The notes below the pieces were generated by a model. That model had not been told where the DNA came from, ran no database searches, and worked only from the letters and a program-made list of their open reading frames with translations. From the NCBI RefSeq assembly GCF_014196225.1, contig NZ_JACIDI010000005.1:1-64000 (forward strand): a stretch of 64,000 nt of DNA, read 5' to 3'. The position numbers were made by a program, and so were the translations under genes. Of this stretch, positions 53,868-62,315 are shown piece after piece. Position 1 is the first letter of the stretch; each line of letters begins with the position of its first letter. The DNA comes from Bacteroides pyogenes. Its GTDB lineage: Bacteria > Bacteroidota > Bacteroidia > Bacteroidales > Bacteroidaceae.

Positions 53868-54419
53868 TTACTTCCCGCTTTCCTTTCTTTTCGGATTCAA
53901 AAACTGAAGAAATGCTACATCTTTATATACTCCCCCCATCTGCAACCAATCTTTCAATGTGCCCGTTTGGGTGAAACCGCAAGAGACAAAGAGATCGATA
54001 CAGTCTTCATTGTCAACAGCGACATGGGCATAGAGTTGCTTTAACGATAAGAACTCAAAAGCATATTCGCAAAGCAGCTTCAGCGCATCGGCCGCATATC
54101 CCTGTCCTCGGAAATGACGGCACAAAGCAATCCCCACTTCGCCACGCGAGTGGAGAGGAACAAAGTCGGTAATGTCGATTGTTCCCAATACACGGTAGTC
54201 GGAGCGGCGAACAATCATCAAACGCAGTTGCTTGTCGGCAAAAACATCGCATTGCGAGTTTTCGATGTATTGGCGCAACACATAGCGGGAATAAGGCACT
54301 GTGAAATTACTTATATCCCACATAAGAGGATCGTTCTCCATTTCATACATAATGTTCAGATCCTCCGGTTCCACGGCGCGAAGGATAATTCTGTCGCTCG
54401 TCAAAAACGCTTTTTTCAT
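53868..54419 (-). CDS. GNAT N-acetyltransferase (RimJ/RimL type)
   Basis: 183 aa. It opens ITSDRIILRAVEPEDL-like (TSDRIILRAVEPEDLNIMY), as RimJ/RimL proteins do. The acetyl-CoA loop is RGQGYAADALKLLCEYAF, followed by HVAVDNEDCIDLFVSCGF. It transfers acetyl to a protein N-terminus or small amine; the target is unknown. Last of the recR-membrane protein-GNAT set. Confidence 0.88.
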   Translation of the reverse strand: MKKAFLTSDRIILRAVEPEDLNIMYEMENDPLMWDISNFTVPYSRYVLRQYIENSQCDVFADKQLRLMIVRRSDYRVLGTIDITDFVPLHSRGEVGIALCRHFRGQGYAADALKLLCEYAFEFLSLKQLYAHVAVDNEDCIDLFVSCGFTQTGTLKDWLQMGGVYKDVAFLQFLNPKRKESGK

Positions 54420-54425
54420 ACTCTT

Positions 54426-54875
54426 CTATTCTTCATTGATATGCAGTTCGTTGCGAAGCCTCTTCTCTCCCGGCAGGCAAAAGAGCGAAGCCGTCAGCCC
54501 GATGAGCATACATAAATTTCCCGTATTGCTGAGCGTCAAATAATAGCATAGCAGGTTGAACAAAACAACCACCTCAAGAATTCCCAAACGAACGATGCTC
54601 CACAACACATAGCGCTTTAAGGCCAGCGTAACGGTGAGCTCGTTTATCTTGTTCTTCAACACCATGCTGAACAGCTTCAACGACAGCGGTACACAGACTG
54701 CCGTCAATAGGATGCCGATGGTCTCTAAATAATATACGGCTTCGGCATCATCCGCCAGCCCCCCGACCGGCATCAGCTCCAACTCCCCCGCCCCCATCAG
54801 AAAAGCCGGAAGTACCCAAAAGAAAATATAACTGATGTTCAAGCTCCTGACAGCGCGTTTTATCTGTTTTTTCAT
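54426..54875 (-). CDS. Hypothetical four-helix membrane protein
   Basis: 149 aa with four hydrophobic segments (about 13-32, 48-70, 85-112, 115-135). No catalytic motif and no recognised family. Conserved-looking composition and tight placement between recR (25-bp gap) and the GNAT gene (6-bp gap) support it as real. Confidence 0.7.
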   Translation of the reverse strand: MKKQIKRAVRSLNISYIFFWVLPAFLMGAGELELMPVGGLADDAEAVYYLETIGILLTAVCVPLSLKLFSMVLKNKINELTVTLALKRYVLWSIVRLGILEVVVLFNLLCYYLTLSNTGNLCMLIGLTASLFCLPGEKRLRNELHINEE

Positions 54876-54900
54876 GATTCGTTTGAATAGTTAATGCGAT

Positions 54901-55518
54901 CTATATGGTTCCGGTAAAGAGAGTCCGGTTCACTATGCTACGTCCCAACGTTACCTCATCGGCATATTCCAGTTCATCGCCCACAGAAATTCCACGCGCA
55001 ATGACACTCAGCCTGACGTTCATCTTCTCCAGTTTGCGGTAAATATAAAAGTTTGTCGTATCCCCCTCCATTGTCGTGCTCAGAGCCAGAATCACTTCTT
55101 CGACACCTCCCGCTGCCACGCGTTTCACAAGGCTGTCTATTTGCAAATCGCCCGGTCCTACCCCGTCCATCGGCGAAATGACTCCTCCCAACACGTGGTA
55201 GAGCCCGCGGTATTGCTGGGTAGCTTCCACCGCCATCACATCGCGAATGTTCTCCACCACACAAACCGTTGAAGCGTCGCGCTGGGGATTGGCGCAGATG
55301 CGGCAGGTTTCCGTGTCCGAAATGTTATGGCACACATTGCAATACTTCACTTCGCGTTTCAGCGTAACGATGGCATTTCCAAAAGCCTCTACGGCAGACG
55401 CGTCCTGACGGAGCAGATGCAGTACGAGCCGCATCGCCGTTTTGCGTCCCACACCGGGAAGCTTGGAAAATTCGCTTACCGCCTTTTCGAGTAATACAGA
55501 AGGATATTGTTGGCTCAT
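54901..55518 (-). CDS. recR: Recombination mediator protein RecR
   Basis: About 205 aa from ATG 55518 ([20 protein letters not shown]). The open frame reaches 55554, but a -7 box covers that region. Helix-hairpin-helix [14 protein letters not shown], zinc finger [16 protein letters not shown], Toprim [14 protein letters not shown] and the C-terminal Walker-B-like end. It loads RecA at gaps with RecO/RecF. Confidence 0.96.
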   Translation of the reverse strand: MSQQYPSVLLEKAVSEFSKLPGVGRKTAMRLVLHLLRQDASAVEAFGNAIVTLKREVKYCNVCHNISDTETCRICANPQRDASTVCVVENIRDVMAVEATQQYRGLYHVLGGVISPMDGVGPGDLQIDSLVKRVAAGGVEEVILALSTTMEGDTTNFYIYRKLEKMNVRLSVIARGISVGDELEYADEVTLGRSIVNRTLFTGTI

Positions 55519-55551
55519 AAACGTTGAATGGTCTTTCTTTACTTTGGGGCA

Positions 55552-55559
55552 CAAAGATA
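55552..55559 (-). promoter_or_regulatory. recR -7 box
   Basis: Minus strand TATCTTTG, about 33 bp before ATG 55518. Confidence 0.55.
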
Positions 55560-55614
55560 CGGATATTGTTTTTAAAACCTATCTACTGCGAAAGCTATTT
55601 ATCAATAAAAGTAT

Positions 55615-55622
55615 TACCTTTG
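55615..55622 (+). promoter_or_regulatory. engB -7 box
   Basis: TACCTTTG, leaving a leader of about 100 nt before the engB ATG. The leader has a CCGG-containing hairpin (55650-55695) but no recognised riboswitch. Confidence 0.5.
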
Positions 55623-55728
55623 CACAGTTATTCCGCTTGCCTCCGGTCAGAAGAAAGACGAACAACAGCAGCGGCAGAATGCCGGGAAACACCGGAGAAC
55701 AAAAAAATACATTACATAAATTATCGAT

Positions 55729-56334
55729 ATGGAAATAACAAACGCTGAATTTATAATAAGCAATACGGACGTGAAGAAATGTCCTGAAGGAGTTTTCCCC
55801 GAATACGCATTCATCGGCCGTTCGAATGTAGGAAAATCAAGCCTGATCAATATGCTCACCGGACGAAAAGGGTTGGCCATGACCTCATCCACTCCGGGAA
55901 AAACGATGCTGATCAACCATTTTCTCATCAACAAAAGCTGGTATCTGGTCGACCTGCCCGGTTACGGATACGCACGGCGCGGACAAAAAGGACAGGAACA
56001 GATACGCACAATCATCGAAGATTACATATTGGAACGGGAGCAGATGACGAATCTCTTCGTTCTGATAGACAGCCGGCTCGCTCCCCAGCCCATCGATCTG
56101 GAATTTATGGAATGGTTGGGCGAAAACGGCATTCCTTTCTCCATCATCTTTACCAAAGCCGACAAACTGAAAGGAGGGCGGCTGAAGATGAATATCAACG
56201 CTTATCTGCAAGAAATGAGAAAACAGTGGGAAGACCTCCCCCCCCATTTCATTTCTTCATCGGAAAACCGTACCGGACGCACCGAAATATTAGACTATAT
56301 TGAAAATATCAACAAAGAGCTCAACACCAAATAA
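55729..56334 (+). CDS. engB: Ribosome-biogenesis GTPase EngB/YsxC/YihA
   Basis: 201 aa. G1 GRSNVGKS at 30-37, G3 [12 protein letters not shown]4 TKADK, and [11 protein letters not shown] as the G5-like end. TrmE-Era-type GTPase needed for 50S assembly and cell division. Full length. The DUF4923 gene starts 2 bp after its stop. Confidence 0.96.
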   Translation: MEITNAEFIISNTDVKKCPEGVFPEYAFIGRSNVGKSSLINMLTGRKGLAMTSSTPGKTMLINHFLINKSWYLVDLPGYGYARRGQKGQEQIRTIIEDYILEREQMTNLFVLIDSRLAPQPIDLEFMEWLGENGIPFSIIFTKADKLKGGRLKMNINAYLQEMRKQWEDLPPHFISSSENRTGRTEILDYIENINKELNTK

Positions 56335-56335
56335 A

Positions 56336-56938
56336 ATGAAAAAAAACACTGCCTGCCTTGCATTTATCGCATTCTTCTCATTGCTGTCGGCAAATTGCCA
56401 TGCCCAATCGTGGAAAGACCTGCTCGGCAAAGACAACATTTCGAAAGTCGTAGAAGCCGTGACGGGACAAACGTCTACGAAGGTCGACCTGACAGGAACA
56501 TGGAGCTATGAAAGTTCGGCCGTTGAATTCAAGTCGGAAAACCTGTTGATGAAAGCCGGAGGGATGGCGGCGGCAACGATGGCGGAAAGCAAACTGAATG
56601 AACAACTGGGCAAAGTGGGAATCAGAGCCGGACAAATGAGCTTTACGTTCAATGCCGACAGCACATTTGTAAGCAAAGTAGGAGGCCATACCATGAAAGG
56701 TACCTACTCTTACGACTCTTCAACCAAACGAGTGCAGCTGAAGTTTCTAAAGCTGCTGAACATGTATGCCAAAGTAAACTACAGACCCGGCTCTATGGAA
56801 CTGCTGTTCAACTCCGATAAACTGTTGAAACTGATGACCTTCATCGGGAGCAACACGAACAATACCGCAATAAGAAGCGGTAGTTCGCTGGCAAAGAATT
56901 ACGACGGAATGATGCTTGGATTCGGCATGAAAAAATAG
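56336..56938 (+). CDS. DUF4923 exported protein
   Basis: About 200 aa from ATG 56336 (MKKNTACLAFIAFFSLLSANCHAQ, a clear signal peptide). A start upstream at 56300 would overlap engB and lack a signal. The body matches DUF4923: SWKDLLGKDNISKVVEAVTG, DLTGTWSYESSAVEF and a lipocalin-like pattern of short strands (TFNADSTFVSKVGGHTMKGTY). Periplasmic or lipid-facing role is guessed from fold; function unknown. Cotranscribed with engB. Confidence 0.82.
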   Translation: MKKNTACLAFIAFFSLLSANCHAQSWKDLLGKDNISKVVEAVTGQTSTKVDLTGTWSYESSAVEFKSENLLMKAGGMAAATMAESKLNEQLGKVGIRAGQMSFTFNADSTFVSKVGGHTMKGTYSYDSSTKRVQLKFLKLLNMYAKVNYRPGSMELLFNSDKLLKLMTFIGSNTNNTAIRSGSSLAKNYDGMMLGFGMKK

Positions 56939-56977
56939 CCCGGAAACCTTGAGCGAAACACATCGAGACGATCTAAA

Positions 56978-57064
56978 AAAAAGCCCGCCGGCTTTGAAAA
57001 AAACACGGCGGGCTTTGAAATCAAACACGGCCGGCTTTGAAAAAAACACGGCCGGCTTTTTTTT
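56978..57064 (+). terminator. Repeat-built terminator after DUF4923
   Basis: AAAAAAGCC at the start and GGCTTTTTTTT at the end form the outer stem. Between them GGCTTTGAAAAAAACACGGC recurs with starts at about 56990, 57011, 57033 and 57054 (period 21-22), each containing GCCGGC or GGCCGG, so several alternative hairpins are possible. Confidence 0.65.
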
Positions 57065-57209
57065 CAGGCAATATAACGTAATTATTGCATTCGACAAATC
57101 TTCTCCGAAAAGCTCATTCTTCCTATATAAAAACACGCCGGAAAAACCTGTTTAAATCTATTTGACAATCAATATACTTTATTTTCAGATAAAAAACCTT
57201 ACCTTTGCA

Positions 57210-57217
57210 CGTTGTAA
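57210..57217 (+). promoter_or_regulatory. -7 box of the DUF1573 gene
   Basis: TACCTTTG lies 23 bp before the ATG at 57240. No -33 at normal spacing was found. Confidence 0.5.
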
Positions 57218-57239
57218 ATTATAAATTAAGAAAAGAACA

Positions 57240-57626
57240 ATGAAAAAGATAGTTTCTTTAATCGCCCTATTGGCGATAAGCATCGGTTTCACATTCGCTC
57301 AAACCAATGCGAATATCAAGTTCGATAAAACGACACACAACTTCGGAAAATTCTCGGAAAACAGTCCGGTAGTAACGTGCACATTCACATTCACCAACAT
57401 CGGAGACGCTCCTCTTGTCATTCATCAGGCAGTGGCATCCTGCGGATGTGCTGTTCCGGAATACACCAAAGAGCCGATCATGCCCGGAAAGAAAGGGAAC
57501 ATTAAGGTAACTTACAACGGAACAGGAAAATATCCGGGACACTTCAAGAAGTCGATTACCCTGCGCACCAATGCGAAAACAGAAATGGTGCGGCTCTACA
57601 TCGAAGGTGAAATGGAGGCAAAATAG
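57240..57626 (+). CDS. DUF1573 exported protein
   Basis: 128 aa with a signal peptide (to about residue 21). A single immunoglobulin-like domain: FDKTTHNFGKFSE, CTFTFTNIGDAPLVI, ASCGCAVPEYTKEPI, GKYPGHFKKSITLRTN. DUF1573 proteins are small exported Bacteroidetes proteins of unknown function with an ASH/MSP-like fold. Two conserved Cys sit in SCGC. Own promoter and terminator. Confidence 0.88.
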   Translation: MKKIVSLIALLAISIGFTFAQTNANIKFDKTTHNFGKFSENSPVVTCTFTFTNIGDAPLVIHQAVASCGCAVPEYTKEPIMPGKKGNIKVTYNGTGKYPGHFKKSITLRTNAKTEMVRLYIEGEMEAK

Positions 57627-57656
57627 CATAGAATGTAAAAAACAACCTATATCGTA

Positions 57657-57687
57657 AAGGAGAATCTTTTGATTCTCCTTTTTTTTT
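57657..57687 (+). terminator. Terminator of the DUF1573 gene
   Basis: AAGGAGAATC and GATTCTCCTT pair around TTTT, followed by seven T. Confidence 0.88.
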
Positions 57688-57788
57688 GCTTACTTTGGAG
57701 CTTGAAAAAAACATTTAACAGACCGATGCTCCAATGAACGAAAACAGCATTGGATACATTGACAGAATCAGCAAACAATAAAAGTAGT

Positions 57789-59777
57789 ATGAAACAGGAA
57801 GAAGAAAAAGTTGCCGGATTGCCCGAGAACGCGTTCAGAGAATTGAAGCCGGGCGAAGTTTACTCACCCTTGATGAAACCTTCGGGCAATTATCCGGAAG
57901 TCAATTTATGGTCGGTGACATGGGGAATTGCCATGGCTATCCTCTTCTCTGCCGCGGCCGCCTATCTTGGGCTGAAAGTGGGACAGGTTTTCGAAGCCGC
58001 CATCCCCATTGCAATCATAGCCGTAGGAGTTTCGGGAGCAGCAAAAAGAAAAAACGCATTGGGAGAGAACGTAATCATACAATCTATCGGAGCTTGCTCC
58101 GGTGTCATTGTAGCCGGCGCCATATTCACCCTCCCGGCACTCTATATCCTTCAGGCCAAATATCCCGAAATGACGGTGACTTTCATGCAAGTATTCATCA
58201 GTTCGCTATTGGGCGGCGTATTGGGAATTTTATTCCTGATTCCTTTCCGCAAATACTTCGTAAGCGACATGCACGGTAAGTATCCTTTTCCTGAAGCCAC
58301 CGCAACGACTCAGGTATTGGTTTCGGGCGAAAAAGGCGGAAACCAGGCGAAACCTTTGCTGATGGCGGGAATCATCGGCGGTTTATACGACTTTGCAGTG
58401 GCTACCTTCGGATGGTTGAACGAAAACTTCACAACGCGTGTATGCGGCATCGGAGAGACATTGGCAGAAAAGGCCAAGCTGGTGTTCAAAGTAAATACCG
58501 GCGCGGCTGTTCTCGGACTCGGATATATCGTCGGCTTAAAATACGCCTCTATCATATGCGCCGGTTCGTTGGCGGTATGGTGGATCATCATTCCGGGCAT
58601 GTCGGCTCTTTGGGGCGACAGCGTACTGAACGCATGGAACCCTGAAATCACCGCTACGGTAGGCATGATGAGCCCCGAAGAGATATTCAAGCATTATGCC
58701 AAAAGCATCGGTATAGGCGGCATCGCTATGGCAGGCGTCATCGGCATCATCCGCTCGTGGGGAATCATCAAAAGCGCCGTCGGGCTGGCAGCCAAAGAAA
58801 TGGGCGGAAAAAGCGATGTGAAAACGAGTATTGTGCGTACACAACGGGACCTGTCGATGAAAGTCATCGCCATCGGCTCCATATTGACGCTGATTTTAGT
58901 GGTGCTCTTCTTCTATTTCGACGTAATGCACGGGAATATGTTGCACACCCTGGTCGCCATTCTACTGGTGGCGGTCATCGCTTTCCTCTTTACAACGGTG
59001 GCAGCCAACGCAATTGCTATCGTAGGAACCAATCCGGTATCGGGCATGACACTGATGACATTGATTCTGGCATCGGTGGTGATGGTTGCATTCGGGCTGA
59101 AAGGTCCTTCGGGAATGGTGGCGGCTCTCGTAATGGGCGGCGTGGTGTGTACGGCCCTTTCCATGGCGGGCGGTTTCATTACCGATCTGAAGATAGGATA
59201 CTGGCTGGGAAGCACCCCAGCCAAGCAGGAGGCATGGAAGTTTCTGGGCACTATCGTATCGGCGGCAACCGTAGGCGGCGTAATGATTATATTGAATAAA
59301 ACGTACGGATTCACAAGCGGCGCTCTGGCAGCGCCGCAAGCCAATGCGATGGCGGCAGTGATCGAGCCGTTGATGAGCGGAGTCGGAGCTCCTTGGCTGC
59401 TATATGGCATCGGAGCGATACTGGCAATCGTACTGACTCTTTTCAGGATACCGGCATTAGCCTTCGCCCTCGGAATGTTCATCCCGTTGGAGCTGAACGT
59501 CCCACTGGTTGTCGGAGGAGCGGTCAACTGGTATGTGACAACTCGCAGTAAAGAAACGGCACTGAATACGCAACGGGGCGAAAAAGGAACCCTGTTGGCT
59601 TCCGGATTCATCGCCGGCGGCGCGCTCATGGGCGTAGTCAGTGCGGCAATGCGTTTCGGCGGTATCAATTTAGTTAACGAGGCCTGGCTGAACAACACTT
59701 GGTCGGAAGTATTGGCATTGGGAGCATACGCGCTGTTGATTCTATATTTCATCAAAGCATCTATGAAAGTGAGATAA
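57789..59777 (+). CDS. OPT-family oligopeptide transporter
   Basis: About 662 aa from ATG 57789 (MKQEEEKVAGLPENAFRELK); the frame is open to a TTG at 57750. About 14-16 membrane helices. Family motif LTLRAVILG is replaced by NLWSVTWGIAMAILFSAAAA; YLGLKVGQVFEAAIPIAI and GKYPFPEATATTQVLVSG are typical of bacterial OPT proteins. Proton-coupled import of peptides or metal-chelates; substrate unknown. First of a three-gene operon with a murein-amidase-like protein, which suggests cell-wall peptide uptake. That link is inference. Confidence 0.93.
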   Translation: MKQEEEKVAGLPENAFRELKPGEVYSPLMKPSGNYPEVNLWSVTWGIAMAILFSAAAAYLGLKVGQVFEAAIPIAIIAVGVSGAAKRKNALGENVIIQSIGACSGVIVAGAIFTLPALYILQAKYPEMTVTFMQVFISSLLGGVLGILFLIPFRKYFVSDMHGKYPFPEATATTQVLVSGEKGGNQAKPLLMAGIIGGLYDFAVATFGWLNENFTTRVCGIGETLAEKAKLVFKVNTGAAVLGLGYIVGLKYASIICAGSLAVWWIIIPGMSALWGDSVLNAWNPEITATVGMMSPEEIFKHYAKSIGIGGIAMAGVIGIIRSWGIIKSAVGLAAKEMGGKSDVKTSIVRTQRDLSMKVIAIGSILTLILVVLFFYFDVMHGNMLHTLVAILLVAVIAFLFTTVAANAIAIVGTNPVSGMTLMTLILASVVMVAFGLKGPSGMVAALVMGGVVCTALSMAGGFITDLKIGYWLGSTPAKQEAWKFLGTIVSAATVGGVMIILNKTYGFTSGALAAPQANAMAAVIEPLMSGVGAPWLLYGIGAILAIVLTLFRIPALAFALGMFIPLELNVPLVVGGAVNWYVTTRSKETALNTQRGEKGTLLASGFIAGGALMGVVSAAMRFGGINLVNEAWLNNTWSEVLALGAYALLILYFIKASMKVR

Positions 59778-59779
59778 AC

Positions 59780-60676
59780 ATGAAAAAGATTTTAGCTGTT
59801 ATCGTACTGCTTGCAACAGAAATGACTTTTGCACAGCAACCTGCCGGGGCGGTTTCGCACTCCGGAAGCGGGTATTGCAAGCAAAAGACCGAGGGCATCT
59901 TGCGAACCGTCGGAAGCGCTTTACACTCCGCAGGCGGTTCCGCTCCAAACGTGGCAATGGACAGCAATGGGCAAACAAACCCGATGCTCAAAATCGGAAA
60001 GAGATATCTCGGAACAACGTATGTAGCCCATACGCTCGACCGAAATACGGAAGAAAAACTGGTGGTTCAACGCGATTCGGTCGACTGTCTGACGTTCGTC
60101 GAATACGTGACGGCAGAAGCGATGGGCCCGTGCTTTGACGAAAATCTTCAAAAGATACGCTACCGCGACGGCATTATCGACGGTTACCCCTCACGGCTGC
60201 ACTACACATCCGACTGGATCGACAACGGTGTCCGCCACGGGCTCATAAAAGACATAACGGCAGAACATAGTCCGTACACCATCGAATTGTCGATATCGTA
60301 TATGTCCGCCCATCCGCAGAAATACAAGCAATTGGCCGATTCGCCGGCGAATGTGGCGCGAATGGCGGCATACGAAAAAGCGCTCTCGGGGAAGAGCGTA
60401 CACTGGTTGCCCAAAAACAAACTTCCCGATCAGGGACTTCCATGGATCATGAACGGCGACATCATAGCATTCACCACATCTGTGAAAGGGCTCGACATCG
60501 CACATGTGGGAATAGCCCAATATATTCGCGGCAAATTGCATTTGCTGCACGCTTCCTCTACGCAGAAGAAAGTAGTAACGAGTGAAAAGCCTGTCAGCAA
60601 GATGTTCGAAGACAATAAATCGTGGACGGGCATACGTGTCGTCCGAGTACCTCAACCTTCAAAAAGCAGCTTATGA
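59780..60676 (+). CDS. DUF1460 (N-acetylmuramoyl-L-alanine amidase-like) exported protein
   Basis: About 298 aa from ATG 59780 (MKKILAVIVLLATEMTFAQQ, signal peptide), 2 bp after the OPT stop. The DUF1460 domain has the probable nucleophile in RDSVDCLTFVEYV, a GDIIAFTT strand and the His in GLDIAHVGIA, like NlpC/P60 cysteine peptidases. Members act on murein fragments as amidases. The gene pair with a peptide transporter suggests turnover and uptake of wall peptides. Confidence 0.88.
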   Translation: MKKILAVIVLLATEMTFAQQPAGAVSHSGSGYCKQKTEGILRTVGSALHSAGGSAPNVAMDSNGQTNPMLKIGKRYLGTTYVAHTLDRNTEEKLVVQRDSVDCLTFVEYVTAEAMGPCFDENLQKIRYRDGIIDGYPSRLHYTSDWIDNGVRHGLIKDITAEHSPYTIELSISYMSAHPQKYKQLADSPANVARMAAYEKALSGKSVHWLPKNKLPDQGLPWIMNGDIIAFTTSVKGLDIAHVGIAQYIRGKLHLLHASSTQKKVVTSEKPVSKMFEDNKSWTGIRVVRVPQPSKSSL

Positions 60677-61605
60677 AACGACTGAAATTATTCCTTTTTG
60701 TTGCATGCCTCGCTCCTGTTCTGCCAAAAGCACAGGGAATTACAGGCATCTATTTCCCGGAAATCATTCCGGACGCGCAATCCACAAGTATGGGAGGCGC
60801 CGGATTAGCCGTTACAAACAATCCGAGTATAGCCATTTATCACAATGCTTCCACCATCGCTTTCTCACAAGAAGTAATGGGGTTCACTTATTCTTACGCA
60901 GACATAAAGAACGATCATCCGTTGCACAGCGCGTCTCTCTTTTACCGGATGGGGAGGCAAGGAAAACAAGGCTTCACTGCGGCTTTCCGACACGTCAGGG
61001 CTCCCGAAATCGTCTATGAAGGGAGTGATAAGCCCTTACGTCCGATGGCATGGAGCTTGGGAGCCGGATATTTCAACCGGATAACGGAGAGTTTATCGCT
61101 TTCGTTAACACTCCAATACCTGCGCGCCAAAACAATTCTCAACGAAAGCAAAGGCACGGCTTATGTAGACTTGGGAGCTACTTACCATCAGTATCTGCCG
61201 ATACTGAATCAAATGGCAACGTGGTCGATAGGTGTTCAGGCGGCCAATTTAGGAGGAAAATTAGATGGTGTGCGTTTACCTTCGCGGTTAGGCATAGGAA
61301 GTGCGATTATCCTCCCGTTCAACATACAGCACAGCCTGCAGATAGCTTGCGACATCAAATACTTTTTCCCTTCCGATTACCGCAGTTTCGAAACCGCATT
61401 GGGCGCCGAGTACAGTTTCCTCAAATACGGAATCGTTCGTGCCGGATATAATTTCGGAGACAAGGACAAATGGGTGGGAAACTATGCAACGTTGGGAGGA
61501 GGCATACACTATTGGCCTGTATGTATAGACTTCTCTTATGCTTTGGCAGCCAATAACAGCTTCATGAACCGCACTTGGCAACTCAGCCTGGGAATCGTTT
61601 TCTGA
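60673..61605 (+). CDS. PorV/PorQ-family outer-membrane beta-barrel protein
   Basis: About 310 aa from ATG 60673 (MKRLKLFLFVACLAPVLPKAQG, signal peptide), overlapping the previous stop by 4 bp. FadL-like barrel: AQSTSMGGAGLAVTNNPSIA, HNASTIAF at the N-terminus, alternating strands, and terminal aromatic LSLGIVF. PorV/PorQ proteins of type IX secretion are related, but short family members exist without that role. The 3' end overlaps the end of lipB by 23 bp (convergent). Confidence 0.82.
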   Translation: MKRLKLFLFVACLAPVLPKAQGITGIYFPEIIPDAQSTSMGGAGLAVTNNPSIAIYHNASTIAFSQEVMGFTYSYADIKNDHPLHSASLFYRMGRQGKQGFTAAFRHVRAPEIVYEGSDKPLRPMAWSLGAGYFNRITESLSLSLTLQYLRAKTILNESKGTAYVDLGATYHQYLPILNQMATWSIGVQAANLGGKLDGVRLPSRLGIGSAIILPFNIQHSLQIACDIKYFFPSDYRSFETALGAEYSFLKYGIVRAGYNFGDKDKWVGNYATLGGGIHYWPVCIDFSYALAANNSFMNRTWQLSLGIVF

Positions 61606-62245
61606 GTTCGCAACCGAGACGCTGCTTCACTTCGTCCATGGAAACTTCATTCTTCAGTTCCCGGCGAAGGGAAGTAACGCCTTTATCGATAAACCCGCAA
61701 GGATTTATGTAGCTGAAATAACGTAAATCCGTATTCACGTTCAAGGCCAATCCGTGCATCGTAACGTAATGGCTGCTCCGAACCCCGATAGCGCAGATTT
61801 TTCGTGCGCGTGAAGTATCGGCATCGATCCATACTCCGGTAGCTTTCTCCAGTCGCCCCGCCTCAATGCCGTAAGAAGCGCAAACATTGATTACGGCCTC
61901 TTCCAGAAAATGGACATATTCCTTTAGCCCCATCCGGAACTCTTCAAGATTCAATATCGGATAGCAAACCAATTGTCCGGGACCGTGATATGTAATGTCC
62001 CCTCCCCGGTCGATATGATAGAGCGTTGCGCCGATAGCTCTCAGTTGTTCGTCACCGAGCAGCATATTGTTTTCCTTTCCGCTACGTCCTAATGTATATA
62101 CGTGCGGATGTTCGCAAAATATAATCCCGTTCTCATACGTTTCTCCATGAGCTTTGGCGCGAACCACCCCGTCAAACCGTTCCGACTGGCGCTTCCACGC
62201 CTCGCCGTACCCGATAAGTCCCCAATCAATAATTTCAGTTTTCAT
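61583..62245 (-). CDS. lipB: Lipoyl(octanoyl) transferase LipB
   Basis: About 220 aa from ATG 62245 (MKTEIIDWGLIGYGEAW); an ATG at 62254 adds three residues. Motif RGGDITYHGPGQLVCYP, the catalytic Lys in KICAIGVRSSHYVTMHGLALNV (near 150) and Cys183 in INPCGF. It moves octanoyl from ACP to lipoyl domains. Its 3' end overlaps the convergent PorV-like gene. It follows the copper ATPase gene in the same direction with a 70-bp gap. Confidence 0.95.
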   Translation of the reverse strand: MKTEIIDWGLIGYGEAWKRQSERFDGVVRAKAHGETYENGIIFCEHPHVYTLGRSGKENNMLLGDEQLRAIGATLYHIDRGGDITYHGPGQLVCYPILNLEEFRMGLKEYVHFLEEAVINVCASYGIEAGRLEKATGVWIDADTSRARKICAIGVRSSHYVTMHGLALNVNTDLRYFSYINPCGFIDKGVTSLRRELKNEVSMDEVKQRLGCELRKRFPG

Positions 62246-62315
62246 CAAAAACAAAAGTTATAAAAAATAATCCTTACATATCCTGCAAGAACAGGAGCGC
62301 AAGAAAGCCCCCGGG

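Noticed and set aside
56949..57155. 68-codon frame with repeated AGFEKNTAGF-like text
   Set aside because: The text comes from the 21-22 bp DNA repeats of the terminator region; no ribosome site or homologue is evident.
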